A stretch of 64,000 bases of DNA from GW2011-AR15 sp964428335 (GTDB lineage Archaea > Nanobdellota > Nanobdellia > Woesearchaeales > GW2011-AR15): contig CAYRXW010000001.1 of the NCBI GenBank assembly GCA_964428335.1, forward strand, positions 62,001 through 126,000. Direction: 5' to 3'. The translations under genes and the position numbers were made by a program. Shown here piece by piece: positions 42,837 through 50,875 of the stretch; position 1 is the stretch's first letter, and each line of letters starts with the position of its first letter. The notes under the pieces are model-generated. The model saw nothing but the letters and a program-made list of their open reading frames with translations. It did no database searches and was not told the DNA's origin.

Positions 42837-44091
42837 GCTTTATTTCAGCTCCAATATCTCTTAGCTTTTCCCAAAAACCAGGAAAGCTTTTATTCACACA
42901 CTCCGGGTTTTGTATTTTTATTCCTGGTATTTTCAGTCCAAGCACAGCAAAGCTCATAGCCATCCTATGGTCATTATGAGGATCAATTATTGCGCCATGT
43001 GGGTTTCCGCCATGTATTATCAGTTCGTCTTCTTTATCTTCAGCCTTTATGCCAATTTTCCTTAGTTCAGCTGCAGTATCTTTTATCCTGTTGCTCTCTT
43101 TTGATGCAAGATGCTTAATGTTCCAAATCCTTGTCGTTCCATTTGAAACTGCAGCAATGACTGCAAGAGTCTGGACAACATCAGGCATGTCTCCCATATC
43201 GATATCCAATGGGATTTTCTCATTGAATCCCATAAGCTGCAGCCATGTGCTGTTCTTCCTGAGCATCCCGCCTGTCTTTACTAAAACTTCAGGAAATTTT
43301 GCTTCTCCCTGTTTTGATTTCATGTCCATGCTGTTCAATTTTATAGAGCCGGGAATGAGCATTGCGGCTGCCAGAAAATAGCTTGCTGAGCTCCAGTCCC
43401 CTGATATAGTATAATTTTTATGCTTGTACTTCTGCGGCTTAACCAAAAAGCTGCTGTATCCATGCCTCTCAACTTTCACTCCGAATTCTTCCATTAAGCT
43501 AATAGTCATATCAACATAGTTTTTTGATAGCAGTTCAGTTTCAACTTCTATCTCAACGCTTTTTTTTGCATAAGGCGAAGCCAAAAGAATGGAGCTTATG
43601 AACTGGCTGCTAACATCACCTTTTATTCTTGTCTTTCCCCCAAGGAGGCTGCCTCCATGTATTGTTACAGGACAAAATCCCTTGTTTGAATCTGTCTTTA
43701 TCCCTAGATCTTCCAGTGATTTTAACAGATCATCTATAGGTCTTTCCTTTATCCTTTCGCTTCCTGTGACTGTTGTTTTCCCATCCACAAGCGCTGAGAA
43801 GCTGCAGATGAATCTCATCAGTGTCCCTGAATTTTGGACATTTATCTCTTTTTTTGGGACAGAAAGTTTCCCCCCATGGATAACTAATGAAGATGCTTTT
43901 TTCTCTATCTTAACTCCGAATTCATTCAATGAATTAATCAACGCATTTATGTCTTCATTTTCAGGGACATTTCCTATTTCTGAAACCCCATCAGCCAAAG
44001 CCGCAATGATCAATGCCCTGTTTGCAATATACTTGCTTCCGGGAACAGTGATTTCAGCATTAAGCTCCTTTATAGGCACTATCTCTATCAT
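42829..44091 (-). CDS. aroA: EPSP synthase (3-phosphoshikimate 1-carboxyvinyltransferase)
   Basis: The enzyme adds phosphoenolpyruvate to shikimate 3-phosphate. The 420-residue two-domain protein has 'VPGSKYIANRALIIAALADG' (the S-K-x-x-x-N-R-A of the family), 'SGTLMRFICSFSAL', 'GDVSSQFISSILLASPYAK' and C-terminal 'DHRMAMSFAVLGLKIPGIKIQNPECVNKSFPGFW'. Catalytic Lys, Arg and Asp positions look intact. It begins 2 nt after aroB and ends 8 nt inside the fused gene. Confidence 0.96.
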   Translation of the reverse strand: MIEIVPIKELNAEITVPGSKYIANRALIIAALADGVSEIGNVPENEDINALINSLNEFGVKIEKKASSLVIHGGKLSVPKKEINVQNSGTLMRFICSFSALVDGKTTVTGSERIKERPIDDLLKSLEDLGIKTDSNKGFCPVTIHGGSLLGGKTRIKGDVSSQFISSILLASPYAKKSVEIEVETELLSKNYVDMTISLMEEFGVKVERHGYSSFLVKPQKYKHKNYTISGDWSSASYFLAAAMLIPGSIKLNSMDMKSKQGEAKFPEVLVKTGGMLRKNSTWLQLMGFNEKIPLDIDMGDMPDVVQTLAVIAAVSNGTTRIWNIKHLASKESNRIKDTAAELRKIGIKAEDKEDELIIHGGNPHGAIIDPHNDHRMAMSFAVLGLKIPGIKIQNPECVNKSFPGFWEKLRDIGAEIKHV

Positions 44092-44093
44092 TT

Positions 44094-45086
44094 TTACTCC
44101 AATACTCTCTTTATGAGTTCGTAATCAAACTCAGCAAGTTTTGCCTTTCCTATTTTTTCTATAAGAACCATGTTTAGCTTGCCGTCTTTCATCTTCTTGT
44201 CATTCTTTACTGCATCAAGAAGGCATCTGCTGTCAAGTTTCGGGATAGAGATTGGCAGCCCTGTTTTTTTCAGCAGCATAACTATTCTTTCATAATCTTT
44301 TTCGTGCAGTAGGTCAATGTTCATTGAAAGCCTGCATTCAACAGCAATGCCAATGCTTACGCAGTAGCCATGCCTTATTGAATATCTAGAGCAGGCTTCG
44401 ACAGCATGGCCTATAGTATGGCCGAAATTGAGCATGTTCCTTATCCCATTATCCCTGTCATCTTTTTTCACAATTTTCAATTTAAGCTCTGAGGATTTTT
44501 TTATTATCTTTATCAGGTCAGATTCATTTTTGATGTCAGCTTTTTCAAGGAATTCAAAAAATGGCTTATCCATCATTACAGCAATCTTTATCACTTCAGC
44601 CATTCCGCTTATCAGCTCTTCTTTTGGAAGCCCTTTTAGAAGGTCTATGTCTGATATCACTGCTTCAGGATGCCAGACAGTTCCAAGCAGGTTCTTTCCA
44701 TGTCTTGTATTTATCCCTGTCTTCCCTCCAATGCTTGCATCAACCATAGCAAGAAGTGTTGTCGGGACATTGATATAAGGGATACCTCTTTTGTAGGTTG
44801 AAGCGACAAAACCAGAAATATCTGAAATCACTCCACCACCAAGTGCAATTATTACTGAATTCCTGTCAACAGAATTCTCAAGCAGGAAATCCTCTATCTT
44901 CTCTTTCATCTGCCTTGACTTGCTTTCTTCGCCGCTTGGCATTGAAAAGACAATGGATTTTGGGATAAGTTCTTCTATCTTTTTCAGATGAATCTTCTTT
45001 AGGTTATCATCTGTTATTATGACTGCTTTCCTGCTTCCTAAGATCTTTTTCAGTTCTTTTATGACACCTTTTCCGACTATCAGCAA
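44094..45086 (-). CDS. aroB: 3-Dehydroquinate synthase (bacterial type)
   Basis: The enzyme makes 3-dehydroquinate from DAHP with NAD and a metal ion. The 330 residues match classical AroB: 'IIALGGGVISDISGFVASTYKRGIPYINVPTTLLAMVDASIGGKTGINTRHGKN', 'SGMAEVIKIAVM', 'NFGHTIGHAVEA' and 'RHGYCVSIGI'. Many archaea use an unrelated DHQ synthase II with an aspartate-semialdehyde route; here the classical route is complete. It starts 1 nt after the first DAHP synthase gene. Confidence 0.96.
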   Translation of the reverse strand: MLIVGKGVIKELKKILGSRKAVIITDDNLKKIHLKKIEELIPKSIVFSMPSGEESKSRQMKEKIEDFLLENSVDRNSVIIALGGGVISDISGFVASTYKRGIPYINVPTTLLAMVDASIGGKTGINTRHGKNLLGTVWHPEAVISDIDLLKGLPKEELISGMAEVIKIAVMMDKPFFEFLEKADIKNESDLIKIIKKSSELKLKIVKKDDRDNGIRNMLNFGHTIGHAVEACSRYSIRHGYCVSIGIAVECRLSMNIDLLHEKDYERIVMLLKKTGLPISIPKLDSRCLLDAVKNDKKMKDGKLNMVLIEKIGKAKLAEFDYELIKRVLE

Positions 45087-45087
45087 C

Positions 45088-46059
45088 TTAATTCACCTTT
45101 GCTCCATTAAGATTACAGATAGGCCTTAATGAATTTATTAATTCTTTCATTTGTTCAGGGTAAAGGGACTGTGCGCCGTCGCTTAATGCATGTTCCGGAT
45201 CATGGTGGACTTCTACTAATAACCCGTCAGCTCCAATCACAGCAGCTGCCTTGCTCAGCGGAATTACAAGGTCCCTGTTTCCTGCAGCGTGGCTCGGATC
45301 TATTATCACAGGCAGGTGAGACAGCTTCTTTATCACAGGGACTGCTGCGATATCAAGCGTATTTCTGTATTCCTTTGTCTCGATTGTCCTTATTCCTCTT
45401 TCGCAGAGGATGACATCTGAATTCCCGTGCGCCATTATGTATTCTGCAGACATAAGGAATTCCTCGATTGTTGCGCTAAGGCCTCTTTTTAATATTACAG
45501 GTATTGAGACTTTTCCTATCTCTTTTAATAAGTCGAAATTCTGCATGTTCCTTGCTCCCACCCTTATTATATCGACATATTCAGCTGAAATCCTCACATC
45601 CCTCACATCCATGACTTCAGTCTCTACCAGAAGTCCTGTCTTCCTTTTTACATTTTTTAGAATTTTTAAACCTTCGACACCCAGGCCCTGGAAGCTGTAT
45701 GGGCTCGTTCTTGGCTTGAATACAGATGCTCTGAGGATCTTTATCCCCATATCTTTGAGGATCAGGGCGATCTTCATCACCTGCTCTTCGTCTTCCAAGG
45801 AACAAGGTCCGGCAATTATTGTGAAACTGCCGTCTCCGATTGTCACATCGCCAATCTTTATTATTGTGCCATTTGGATTCACAGCTCTGCTTGCTAGCTT
45901 GAACGGATGCTTGATATCTATGACATCAAGATGCTTTGTCTCAATCTGCGGCTTTCCTATGACACAGAGCATTGTCTCTCCGTTTATCTTCGCACTTATG
46001 GTCCTGCATTTCAGCCTTTCAGCTAATCTCTCTTCTCCTTTCCTTATCTTTATTATCAT
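45088..46059 (-). CDS. aroF: DAHP synthase, type I-beta, with N-terminal ferredoxin-like domain
   Basis: This first enzyme of the operon is a 323-residue type I-beta DAHP synthase. Residues 1-65 look like the ferredoxin-like regulatory domain found in Thermotoga and other members; the barrel follows with 'FTIIAGPCSLEDEEQVM', 'ILRASVFKPRTSPYSFQGLG', 'DIIRVGARNMQNFDLLKEIG', 'VILKRGLSATIEEFLMSAEYI', 'PVIIDPSHAAGNRDLVIPLS' and 'VEVHHDPEHALSDGAQSL'. The domain implies feedback by Tyr or Phe. The ribosome site GGTGA (46073-46069) lies 9 nt before the ATG and is part of a hairpin in the leader. Confidence 0.94.
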   Translation of the reverse strand: MIIKIRKGEERLAERLKCRTISAKINGETMLCVIGKPQIETKHLDVIDIKHPFKLASRAVNPNGTIIKIGDVTIGDGSFTIIAGPCSLEDEEQVMKIALILKDMGIKILRASVFKPRTSPYSFQGLGVEGLKILKNVKRKTGLLVETEVMDVRDVRISAEYVDIIRVGARNMQNFDLLKEIGKVSIPVILKRGLSATIEEFLMSAEYIMAHGNSDVILCERGIRTIETKEYRNTLDIAAVPVIKKLSHLPVIIDPSHAAGNRDLVIPLSKAAAVIGADGLLVEVHHDPEHALSDGAQSLYPEQMKELINSLRPICNLNGAKVN

Positions 46060-46065
46060 TTTTTC

Positions 46066-46181
46066 GTCTCACCGTTTGTTTTTGCTTTGAGACCTAATCT
46101 TAAGAACACGCGCCCGGGGTTTTCTAGAATCATGACAAAAGTTTTTGTCAGGAGCCTTAAGATTTTGGTCAAACCCAGGGC
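46066..46181 (-). promoter_or_regulatory. Structured attenuator-like leader of the aromatic operon
   Basis: Read along the minus strand, the segments are as follows. A: 46181-46171, GCCCTGGGTTT, directly after the leader-peptide stop. B: 46170-46156. H: a near-perfect hairpin, TGACAAAA-N2-TTTTGTCA, 46150-46133. A': 46122-46112, AAACCCCGGGC. B': 46104-46091. A pairs with A' in 10 of 11 positions; B pairs with B' in 9+4 bp (AATCTTAAG and GACC). A, B, A', B' are interleaved, so they form a pseudoknot or alternate folds. GTCTCA (46093-46088), overlapping B', also pairs with TGAGAC (46071-46066), which covers part of the ribosome site of the first gene. No oligo-U tract follows any hairpin. Confidence 0.75.
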
Positions 46182-46253
46182 CTATTCAAAAAAATAATAA
46201 AAGAATGCAAATGCTAGGCTAAAACTCCAACTCTGTTTTAACGCATTTGACAT
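46182..46253 (-). CDS. Aromatic-rich leader peptide of the aromatic amino-acid operon
   Basis: A 23-codon frame, ATG 46253 to TAG 46182, starts MSNALKQ and continues SWSFSLAFAFFYYFFE. It holds one Trp, six Phe and two Tyr, with six aromatic residues in a row near the end. The ATG is 28 nt from the TATA box, the spacing of leaderless archaeal genes, so the transcript probably begins at this ATG. The stop abuts segment A of the structured leader. This is the layout of bacterial trp/phe leader peptides. The frame is open upstream to 46382, but that part precedes the promoter. AT-rich DNA favours Phe and Tyr codons, so comparison with relatives is needed for proof. Confidence 0.72.
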   Translation of the reverse strand: MSNALKQSWSFSLAFAFFYYFFE

Positions 46254-46275
46254 GATTTGAATTGGAATGTTTGGG

Positions 46276-46286
46276 TTATATATAAA
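46276..46286 (-). promoter_or_regulatory. TATA box of the aromatic operon
   Basis: Minus-strand TTTATATATAA is preceded by an A-rich BRE-like stretch (AAAAAAC). Its centre lies 28 nt before the leader-peptide ATG. The rest of the 396-bp gap between the first DAHP synthase gene and secD (46287-46455) is AT-rich with no further gene or strong signal that I can see. Confidence 0.7.
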
Positions 46287-46455
46287 GTTTTTTAGAATGA
46301 ATTTATGGTTTGTTGGGATATAATTAGCAGAATACTCTTTAAAAAAAGTCGCAAAGTTTCTCAGGAATATGGAGCGGACCAAAAAAATTCCAGCTTTTTT
46401 AATCTACTATAAGAAACTATGAAAAATAATTTTAAAGATTAACAAGAAAAAAAGC

Positions 46456-48039
46456 TTACTCTTCTTCATCACTTAACAATATCTTCATCATCTCAGCGAA
46501 TGCCGGTCTTGTGATGAAAACACCATTTGTGACTCCGATTATTGTTGTGATTGCAAAGCCTTTCAAAAGTCCTGCTCCTGCAAATATAAGAGGGAACATT
46601 GCTGCCACAGTTGCAAAATATGCTGCCATGACAATGAAAAATGCCCTTGTCATCTTTTCTTTCCATGTCAGGATCTCTTCATTCTTTTCGTTCCTTAAGA
46701 TCTCATCAGTTATGACAATCTGGTCATCTACTCCTGTCCCTATTGCAACAATTATTCCTGCGATTCCTGCAATATCAAGGTTCTGCTTGAAGATTGCAGC
46801 AACCCCTAAAATCAAAAGTATCTCTGAAGTTATGACACTGATGATAGGAAGTGCAATCTTTACTTTCCTGTACCTATATATAACAACTGATGTTACTGCA
46901 ATTGTTGAAAGTATGAAAATCAGCATTGCATTCTTCAAAAATTCCTTTCCTAATGAAGGAGATAATGTATCTGCTTTTATTATATCCAGCTTCACAGGAA
47001 GGCTTCCTGTAATAAGAACTGTCTGAAGGCCTTTCATATTAGTCTGGGTTGCTGTTATTGCTTCTCTTCTGTCCCTTCCAAGGCCGCTTCCTGAAATTGA
47101 GATGTCAGTTACAACTTTGCCCCTAAGTTCTGAACCAATCATCAATGAATCAACCAAGACATCATCAAGGTAAAGGTCTATTGGGCTGTCAAGGTATGCT
47201 TCTCCATATGTTGTATATGTCACAGTCAGTTTTTCTGTTTCCTTAGCCATCCTTTCAGCAGCTTCCTGGCTTAAAGAGATTGAAAACCTGAACCTGCATG
47301 AGCTTTGCCCTTCCATATCCTGGCATCCGTACTGAGGATCTATGCCTGAGCAGTCAGCGGTCCTGCAGACATAAGTTATGTCTTTTCCGCCATAAAACAC
47401 AGTTTCATTCTTTACTTTTGCTTCAAACTTCCCCTGCCTTCCTAGTAAGTTCTTTACTTCTTCAACATTTGCTCCGGCAACCTCAACAATGATAAACTGG
47501 TTCCCTGACAGGTCATTGGCATTCCTTACTACTGTATCTGTAAGGCCAAACACATCAATCCTTCTTTTCATGTTTTCAAGGATTATGTCCATGTCTTCCT
47601 TGCTTACTTTTGTCTCAGGTTGAAGAACTACTCTTGTTCCACCCTGCAAATCAAGACCAAGGATGATGTTGCTTTTTGGCGCATCATAAATTGTTAATCC
47701 CAGTTTTTCCTTTGTTGTATAAAACATATTGTATGTGCTTTTTGATGTCTTGACAAGAACACTTACATTTTCAGGGAAGGAATCTATTGTCTCATCAAAC
47801 TCCTTTATGCTCGAAACTTTTATCCCGTTTAATTCTGTTATCCTTTCCCTGGCCATTGGAGCTGTATTTGCAGCAGGGCTTAGCATGCCTGCATTATAAG
47901 CTGAGCTGTTTAATGCAACTCCCCTGATACCTACTCCTGTATTCCATGGATTTGGTGCTATTGCAAATAATGTCAGTACAAAAAATATAAGGTAAACCCA
48001 TATCTTGAAATTGCTGAAAAATCTCTTAATTTTTGACAT
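46456..48039 (-). CDS. secD: Protein-export membrane protein SecD
   Basis: SecD helps complete Sec-dependent export using the proton-motive force. The 527-residue chain has an N-terminal helix (WVYLIFFVLTLFAIAPNPW), the signature 'ILGLDLQGGTRVVLQPE', a large extracytoplasmic domain (with a Cys-rich loop 'VCRTADCSGIDPQYGCQDMEGQSSC') and five C-terminal helices including 'GTGVDDQIVITDEILR'. Archaeal SecD lies after secF, as here, with a 14-nt overlap. Confidence 0.95.
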   Translation of the reverse strand: MSKIKRFFSNFKIWVYLIFFVLTLFAIAPNPWNTGVGIRGVALNSSAYNAGMLSPAANTAPMARERITELNGIKVSSIKEFDETIDSFPENVSVLVKTSKSTYNMFYTTKEKLGLTIYDAPKSNIILGLDLQGGTRVVLQPETKVSKEDMDIILENMKRRIDVFGLTDTVVRNANDLSGNQFIIVEVAGANVEEVKNLLGRQGKFEAKVKNETVFYGGKDITYVCRTADCSGIDPQYGCQDMEGQSSCRFRFSISLSQEAAERMAKETEKLTVTYTTYGEAYLDSPIDLYLDDVLVDSLMIGSELRGKVVTDISISGSGLGRDRREAITATQTNMKGLQTVLITGSLPVKLDIIKADTLSPSLGKEFLKNAMLIFILSTIAVTSVVIYRYRKVKIALPIISVITSEILLILGVAAIFKQNLDIAGIAGIIVAIGTGVDDQIVITDEILRNEKNEEILTWKEKMTRAFFIVMAAYFATVAAMFPLIFAGAGLLKGFAITTIIGVTNGVFITRPAFAEMMKILLSDEEE

Positions 48040-48955
48040 TTTCTTTCTCCAGTTTCATCCTTAGGAATGCTGCGTTTCCGATCCACGTTGTAAGGATATC
48101 AATTACTAAACCAACAATCAGAATAAGCATTATCTGCTTCAATGTAATGTTATTTGTGACAAGGTATGAAACGCCTGTTGCAAAGATTCCGGCAACTGAC
48201 ATTGTCAAACCTGTTTTCATTGCTCCAAATAGCTTGCTTTTCAGTTCACCTTTATCTTTCAGGACTTTTGTGGAAAGCAGGATTGATGTATCAACAGAAT
48301 ATCCTATAAGCATAAGATATGCTGCAATTCCGCCTGCTGTAAGCCTTACATCCAGGGCAACCATTATTGCAAATGTTATGAATATGTTCATGAATGCTGA
48401 AAATATTGCTGCAAAAGTCGCATAAATATTCCTGAAATATATATGGAAGACAATTCCCATGAAAAGCATTGCAAACAAAAGCGCAATAAACATCTGCTTA
48501 AAGAAGCTTTCACCAAGGGATGAACCCATTGATTCAATATTATAATTTTCCCTTGTAAGCGTTATTTTTTCTTTCACTGCGCTCAAAAGCTCTTCTTCTG
48601 TTATATCTGTAGCTTCAATAATTATCCCCACTACACTTCCTCTATCTTCAACAGTCCTGAAATTTAGTGAAGCTTCAGGATACATTGCCCTGACAGACTC
48701 TTCAAGCCCTTTAACATCATTGTAATCTGTCGTTATTACAAGTGAAATGCCTCCCTTTAATGAGACATCCCTTTTTGTGAATTCTCCTGTTCTCATATAG
48801 TTGAAAAACAGGAAGCCTGCACATACTAAAAACAGGATAATCAGGCCGTAAAAGAGCTTCATATATTCCTTGAAATAATACTCTTTAGCCTTATCTAAAA
48901 AGGAATTGCTTTTAACTTCTTCATGCTTGTTATGATGGACATGCTTTTTTGTCAT
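48026..48955 (-). CDS. secF: Protein-export membrane protein SecF
   Basis: SecF is SecD's partner in the export channel. The 309-residue protein has a helix at about 34-52, the motif 'RDVSLKGGISLVITTDYNDV' (SecF/SecD 'D..GG'), a periplasm-side domain and five more helices with 'GYSVDTSILLSTKVLKDK' and 'IVGLVIDILTTWIGNAAFL'. A TATA box (TTTATAAA, 48979-48986) lies about 27 nt before the ATG. Confidence 0.95.
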   Translation of the reverse strand: MTKKHVHHNKHEEVKSNSFLDKAKEYYFKEYMKLFYGLIILFLVCAGFLFFNYMRTGEFTKRDVSLKGGISLVITTDYNDVKGLEESVRAMYPEASLNFRTVEDRGSVVGIIIEATDITEEELLSAVKEKITLTRENYNIESMGSSLGESFFKQMFIALLFAMLFMGIVFHIYFRNIYATFAAIFSAFMNIFITFAIMVALDVRLTAGGIAAYLMLIGYSVDTSILLSTKVLKDKGELKSKLFGAMKTGLTMSVAGIFATGVSYLVTNNITLKQIMLILIVGLVIDILTTWIGNAAFLRMKLEKENVKN

Positions 48956-49108
48956 TTAAATTTTGGAAACACTATTCCGTTTATAAAGTTAATTGATGAT
49001 GTGAATGATTTTATCAGGTTATCTGATATATATTATATAGTATTGATAATGTTTTATTTTTAATGCATTAGCCTAACCTTTATATTTAGTGAGTTTTTTT
49101 CATCTTTG

Positions 49109-49585
49109 ATGATTAAATTATTGGCTAACCTGTCTGTATTTTTATTTAGGCGAGGCCATGGGCTTTTTAAATTCCTTTTCGTGATTGATGACTTTATCAG
49201 GGTTTTTGCAATCGCAATCCTGCTTCCGCTACTAATGAATTGGCTAGGCCTTGGAAAGATCTTTATGATAGCTGGATTCATCCTTGGGATAATAATAGAT
49301 ATGCAGGATTTTATCACTGAATTTGGGCCAGGAAAGATTATATCAAAAAAAGACCTTTGGGTCATAAGGGAAAAATACGGCTGGTTCAAGATACTTTTTG
49401 TGATAGATGATTTTTTCAGGGCATTTGTCATGACAATACTCTTTTCAGTAGTGCTAAGCTATTATAATATTGGAGGAGTATTTTTTTTCATCATAATCCT
49501 TTTAGGACTGGCTATAGATATTCATGACTTATATGAAACGTTTACACAGGGGAAACTTACGATTGATAAGAGTAAAGGGGAATAA
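49109..49585 (+). CDS. Small membrane protein with internal duplication
   Basis: The 158-residue protein has four membrane helices in two similar halves: 'FKFLFVIDDFIRVFAIAILLPLL...GIIIDMQDF' and 'FKILFVIDDFFRAFVMTILFSVV...GLAIDIHDLYE'. The shared 'F..LFVIDDF.R.F' motif and the 'IDxxD' end of each half point to a tandem duplication. Unknown family. The ATG at 49109 lies 26 nt from the TATA box (CTTTATATTTA), fitting a leaderless mRNA; the TTG at 49106 is less likely. Confidence 0.68.
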   Translation: MIKLLANLSVFLFRRGHGLFKFLFVIDDFIRVFAIAILLPLLMNWLGLGKIFMIAGFILGIIIDMQDFITEFGPGKIISKKDLWVIREKYGWFKILFVIDDFFRAFVMTILFSVVLSYYNIGGVFFFIIILLGLAIDIHDLYETFTQGKLTIDKSKGE

Positions 49586-49639
49586 TATTTTCTTTACATT
49601 TCGAATTATTTATATAGTACACTCTATTTTTTTGAACTC

Positions 49640-50875
49640 ATGATAGATGAGGATTGGATAAAATCATGGCAAAGTGAAGGCACTATCACAAAAGAGCAGG
49701 CAAAAAAGATGCTTGCTGATATCTCAAAAGAAAAAACAGAGGATAAATCAAACAAATTCATCTCTATAATTGCATTAATTGGTTCAGTCCTGATATTCAT
49801 AGGGCTTGCATGGATGGTTGCTAGGAACTGGCACCAGATTCCTGATGCTTTGAAAATACTGATACTTCTTGGATCATCACTTGGCTCATTTGCTTTAGGT
49901 GTGTTACTTAGACAGAAAAACCAGGAAGGCATAGGAAGATCACTTATAACACTAGGCGCGCTGCTCTATATTTTAAGCCTATTCCTGATTTCGCAGATAT
50001 ACCATATGGCTACAACAACCCAACACTATTCCTGGATATTATTCCTTTCATGGACTGTAATATTATCAACTGCATACCTGCTAAAGTCTCCTGAAAACAC
50101 AGTTGTCTCCATGCTGGTTTTTTTCCCATGGATGTTTCTTCAATACACTTCTTCAGTCATGGAGCCAGGGGAAGGGATGATAATTGGGTATGTATTGATG
50201 TTTCTGAGCACAGGTGCCCTGCTTTATGGACTTAGCCTCTTCCATAGTGCTATCAAGAATAGTTTCACAAGAGTATACAGGTACTGGACAGTGCTCTATT
50301 TTATGATTATATTTTACTTGTTGAGTTTCCAGTCGTTTCTTCCAACCTTCAGCAAGTATTCATTTGAATCTGGCATCTTCTCACCCTTCCTTGTTCTATT
50401 CGTGATATTAAGCTTTTCAGGCCTGACATATGGTGTAAATTACGCCTTAAAAAATAAATCATGCTCTTACAGGGAGATATACTGGTTCATAGGCATACTC
50501 GCTGTAATATTAGCATTGGTCTTACTGACAAAAATTGGTGATGGAGCGACCAGCGGATACATCGGAAGCAACTTGCCTGCAAGCCTTTGGCTGCTTTGGT
50601 TGCTGAACAATTTTGTTTTCATAGGATTCATCATTGTGATCATATTATATGGGCAGTCTGTTGGTTCAGCCAGAATTGTGAACTTAAGCATCAATGTATT
50701 CATCCTTGAAGTGATATCAAGGTACATAGGCTTTTGGATGAATATGAATGGGTATTTTGCATTCAGCATCCTATCTATCCTCGGTGGCGTTATGCTTATT
50801 TACGGAGCATGGCAAATACCTAAATGGAAAAAGAGACTATTGGAAAAAACTAACCCAAAAGTGACAGGCATATGA
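49640..50875 (+). CDS. DUF2157-like polytopic membrane protein
   Basis: The 411-residue protein has an N-terminal cytoplasmic domain ('DWIKSWQSEGTITKEQAKKMLADISKE', as in DUF2157 proteins) and 11-12 membrane helices. The first is 'IIALIGSVLIFIGLAWMVARNWHQIP', the family signature. It forms a pair with the GDYXXLXY protein at 50872, which it overlaps by 4 nt. In bacteria DUF2157 and GDYXXLXY genes are frequently adjacent, which confirms both. The role is unknown. Confidence 0.87.
   Translation: MIDEDWIKSWQSEGTITKEQAKKMLADISKEKTEDKSNKFISIIALIGSVLIFIGLAWMVARNWHQIPDALKILILLGSSLGSFALGVLLRQKNQEGIGRSLITLGALLYILSLFLISQIYHMATTTQHYSWILFLSWTVILSTAYLLKSPENTVVSMLVFFPWMFLQYTSSVMEPGEGMIIGYVLMFLSTGALLYGLSLFHSAIKNSFTRVYRYWTVLYFMIIFYLLSFQSFLPTFSKYSFESGIFSPFLVLFVILSFSGLTYGVNYALKNKSCSYREIYWFIGILAVILALVLLTKIGDGATSGYIGSNLPASLWLLWLLNNFVFIGFIIVIILYGQSVGSARIVNLSINVFILEVISRYIGFWMNMNGYFAFSILSILGGVMLIYGAWQIPKWKKRLLEKTNPKVTGI

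Noticed and set aside
34364..46059. Duplicate DAHP synthase genes as an assembly duplication
   Set aside because: The proteins belong to different subfamilies with low similarity.
46066..46181. Intrinsic terminator in the aromatic leader
   Set aside because: No hairpin is followed by an oligo-U run on the minus strand. The only T-run lies within the leader peptide codons, so I do not label a terminator.
46182..46382. A 66-codon ORF starting at 46382 before the aromatic operon
   Set aside because: The upstream two thirds lie before the TATA box; only the last 23 codons can be on the transcript. I annotate those.
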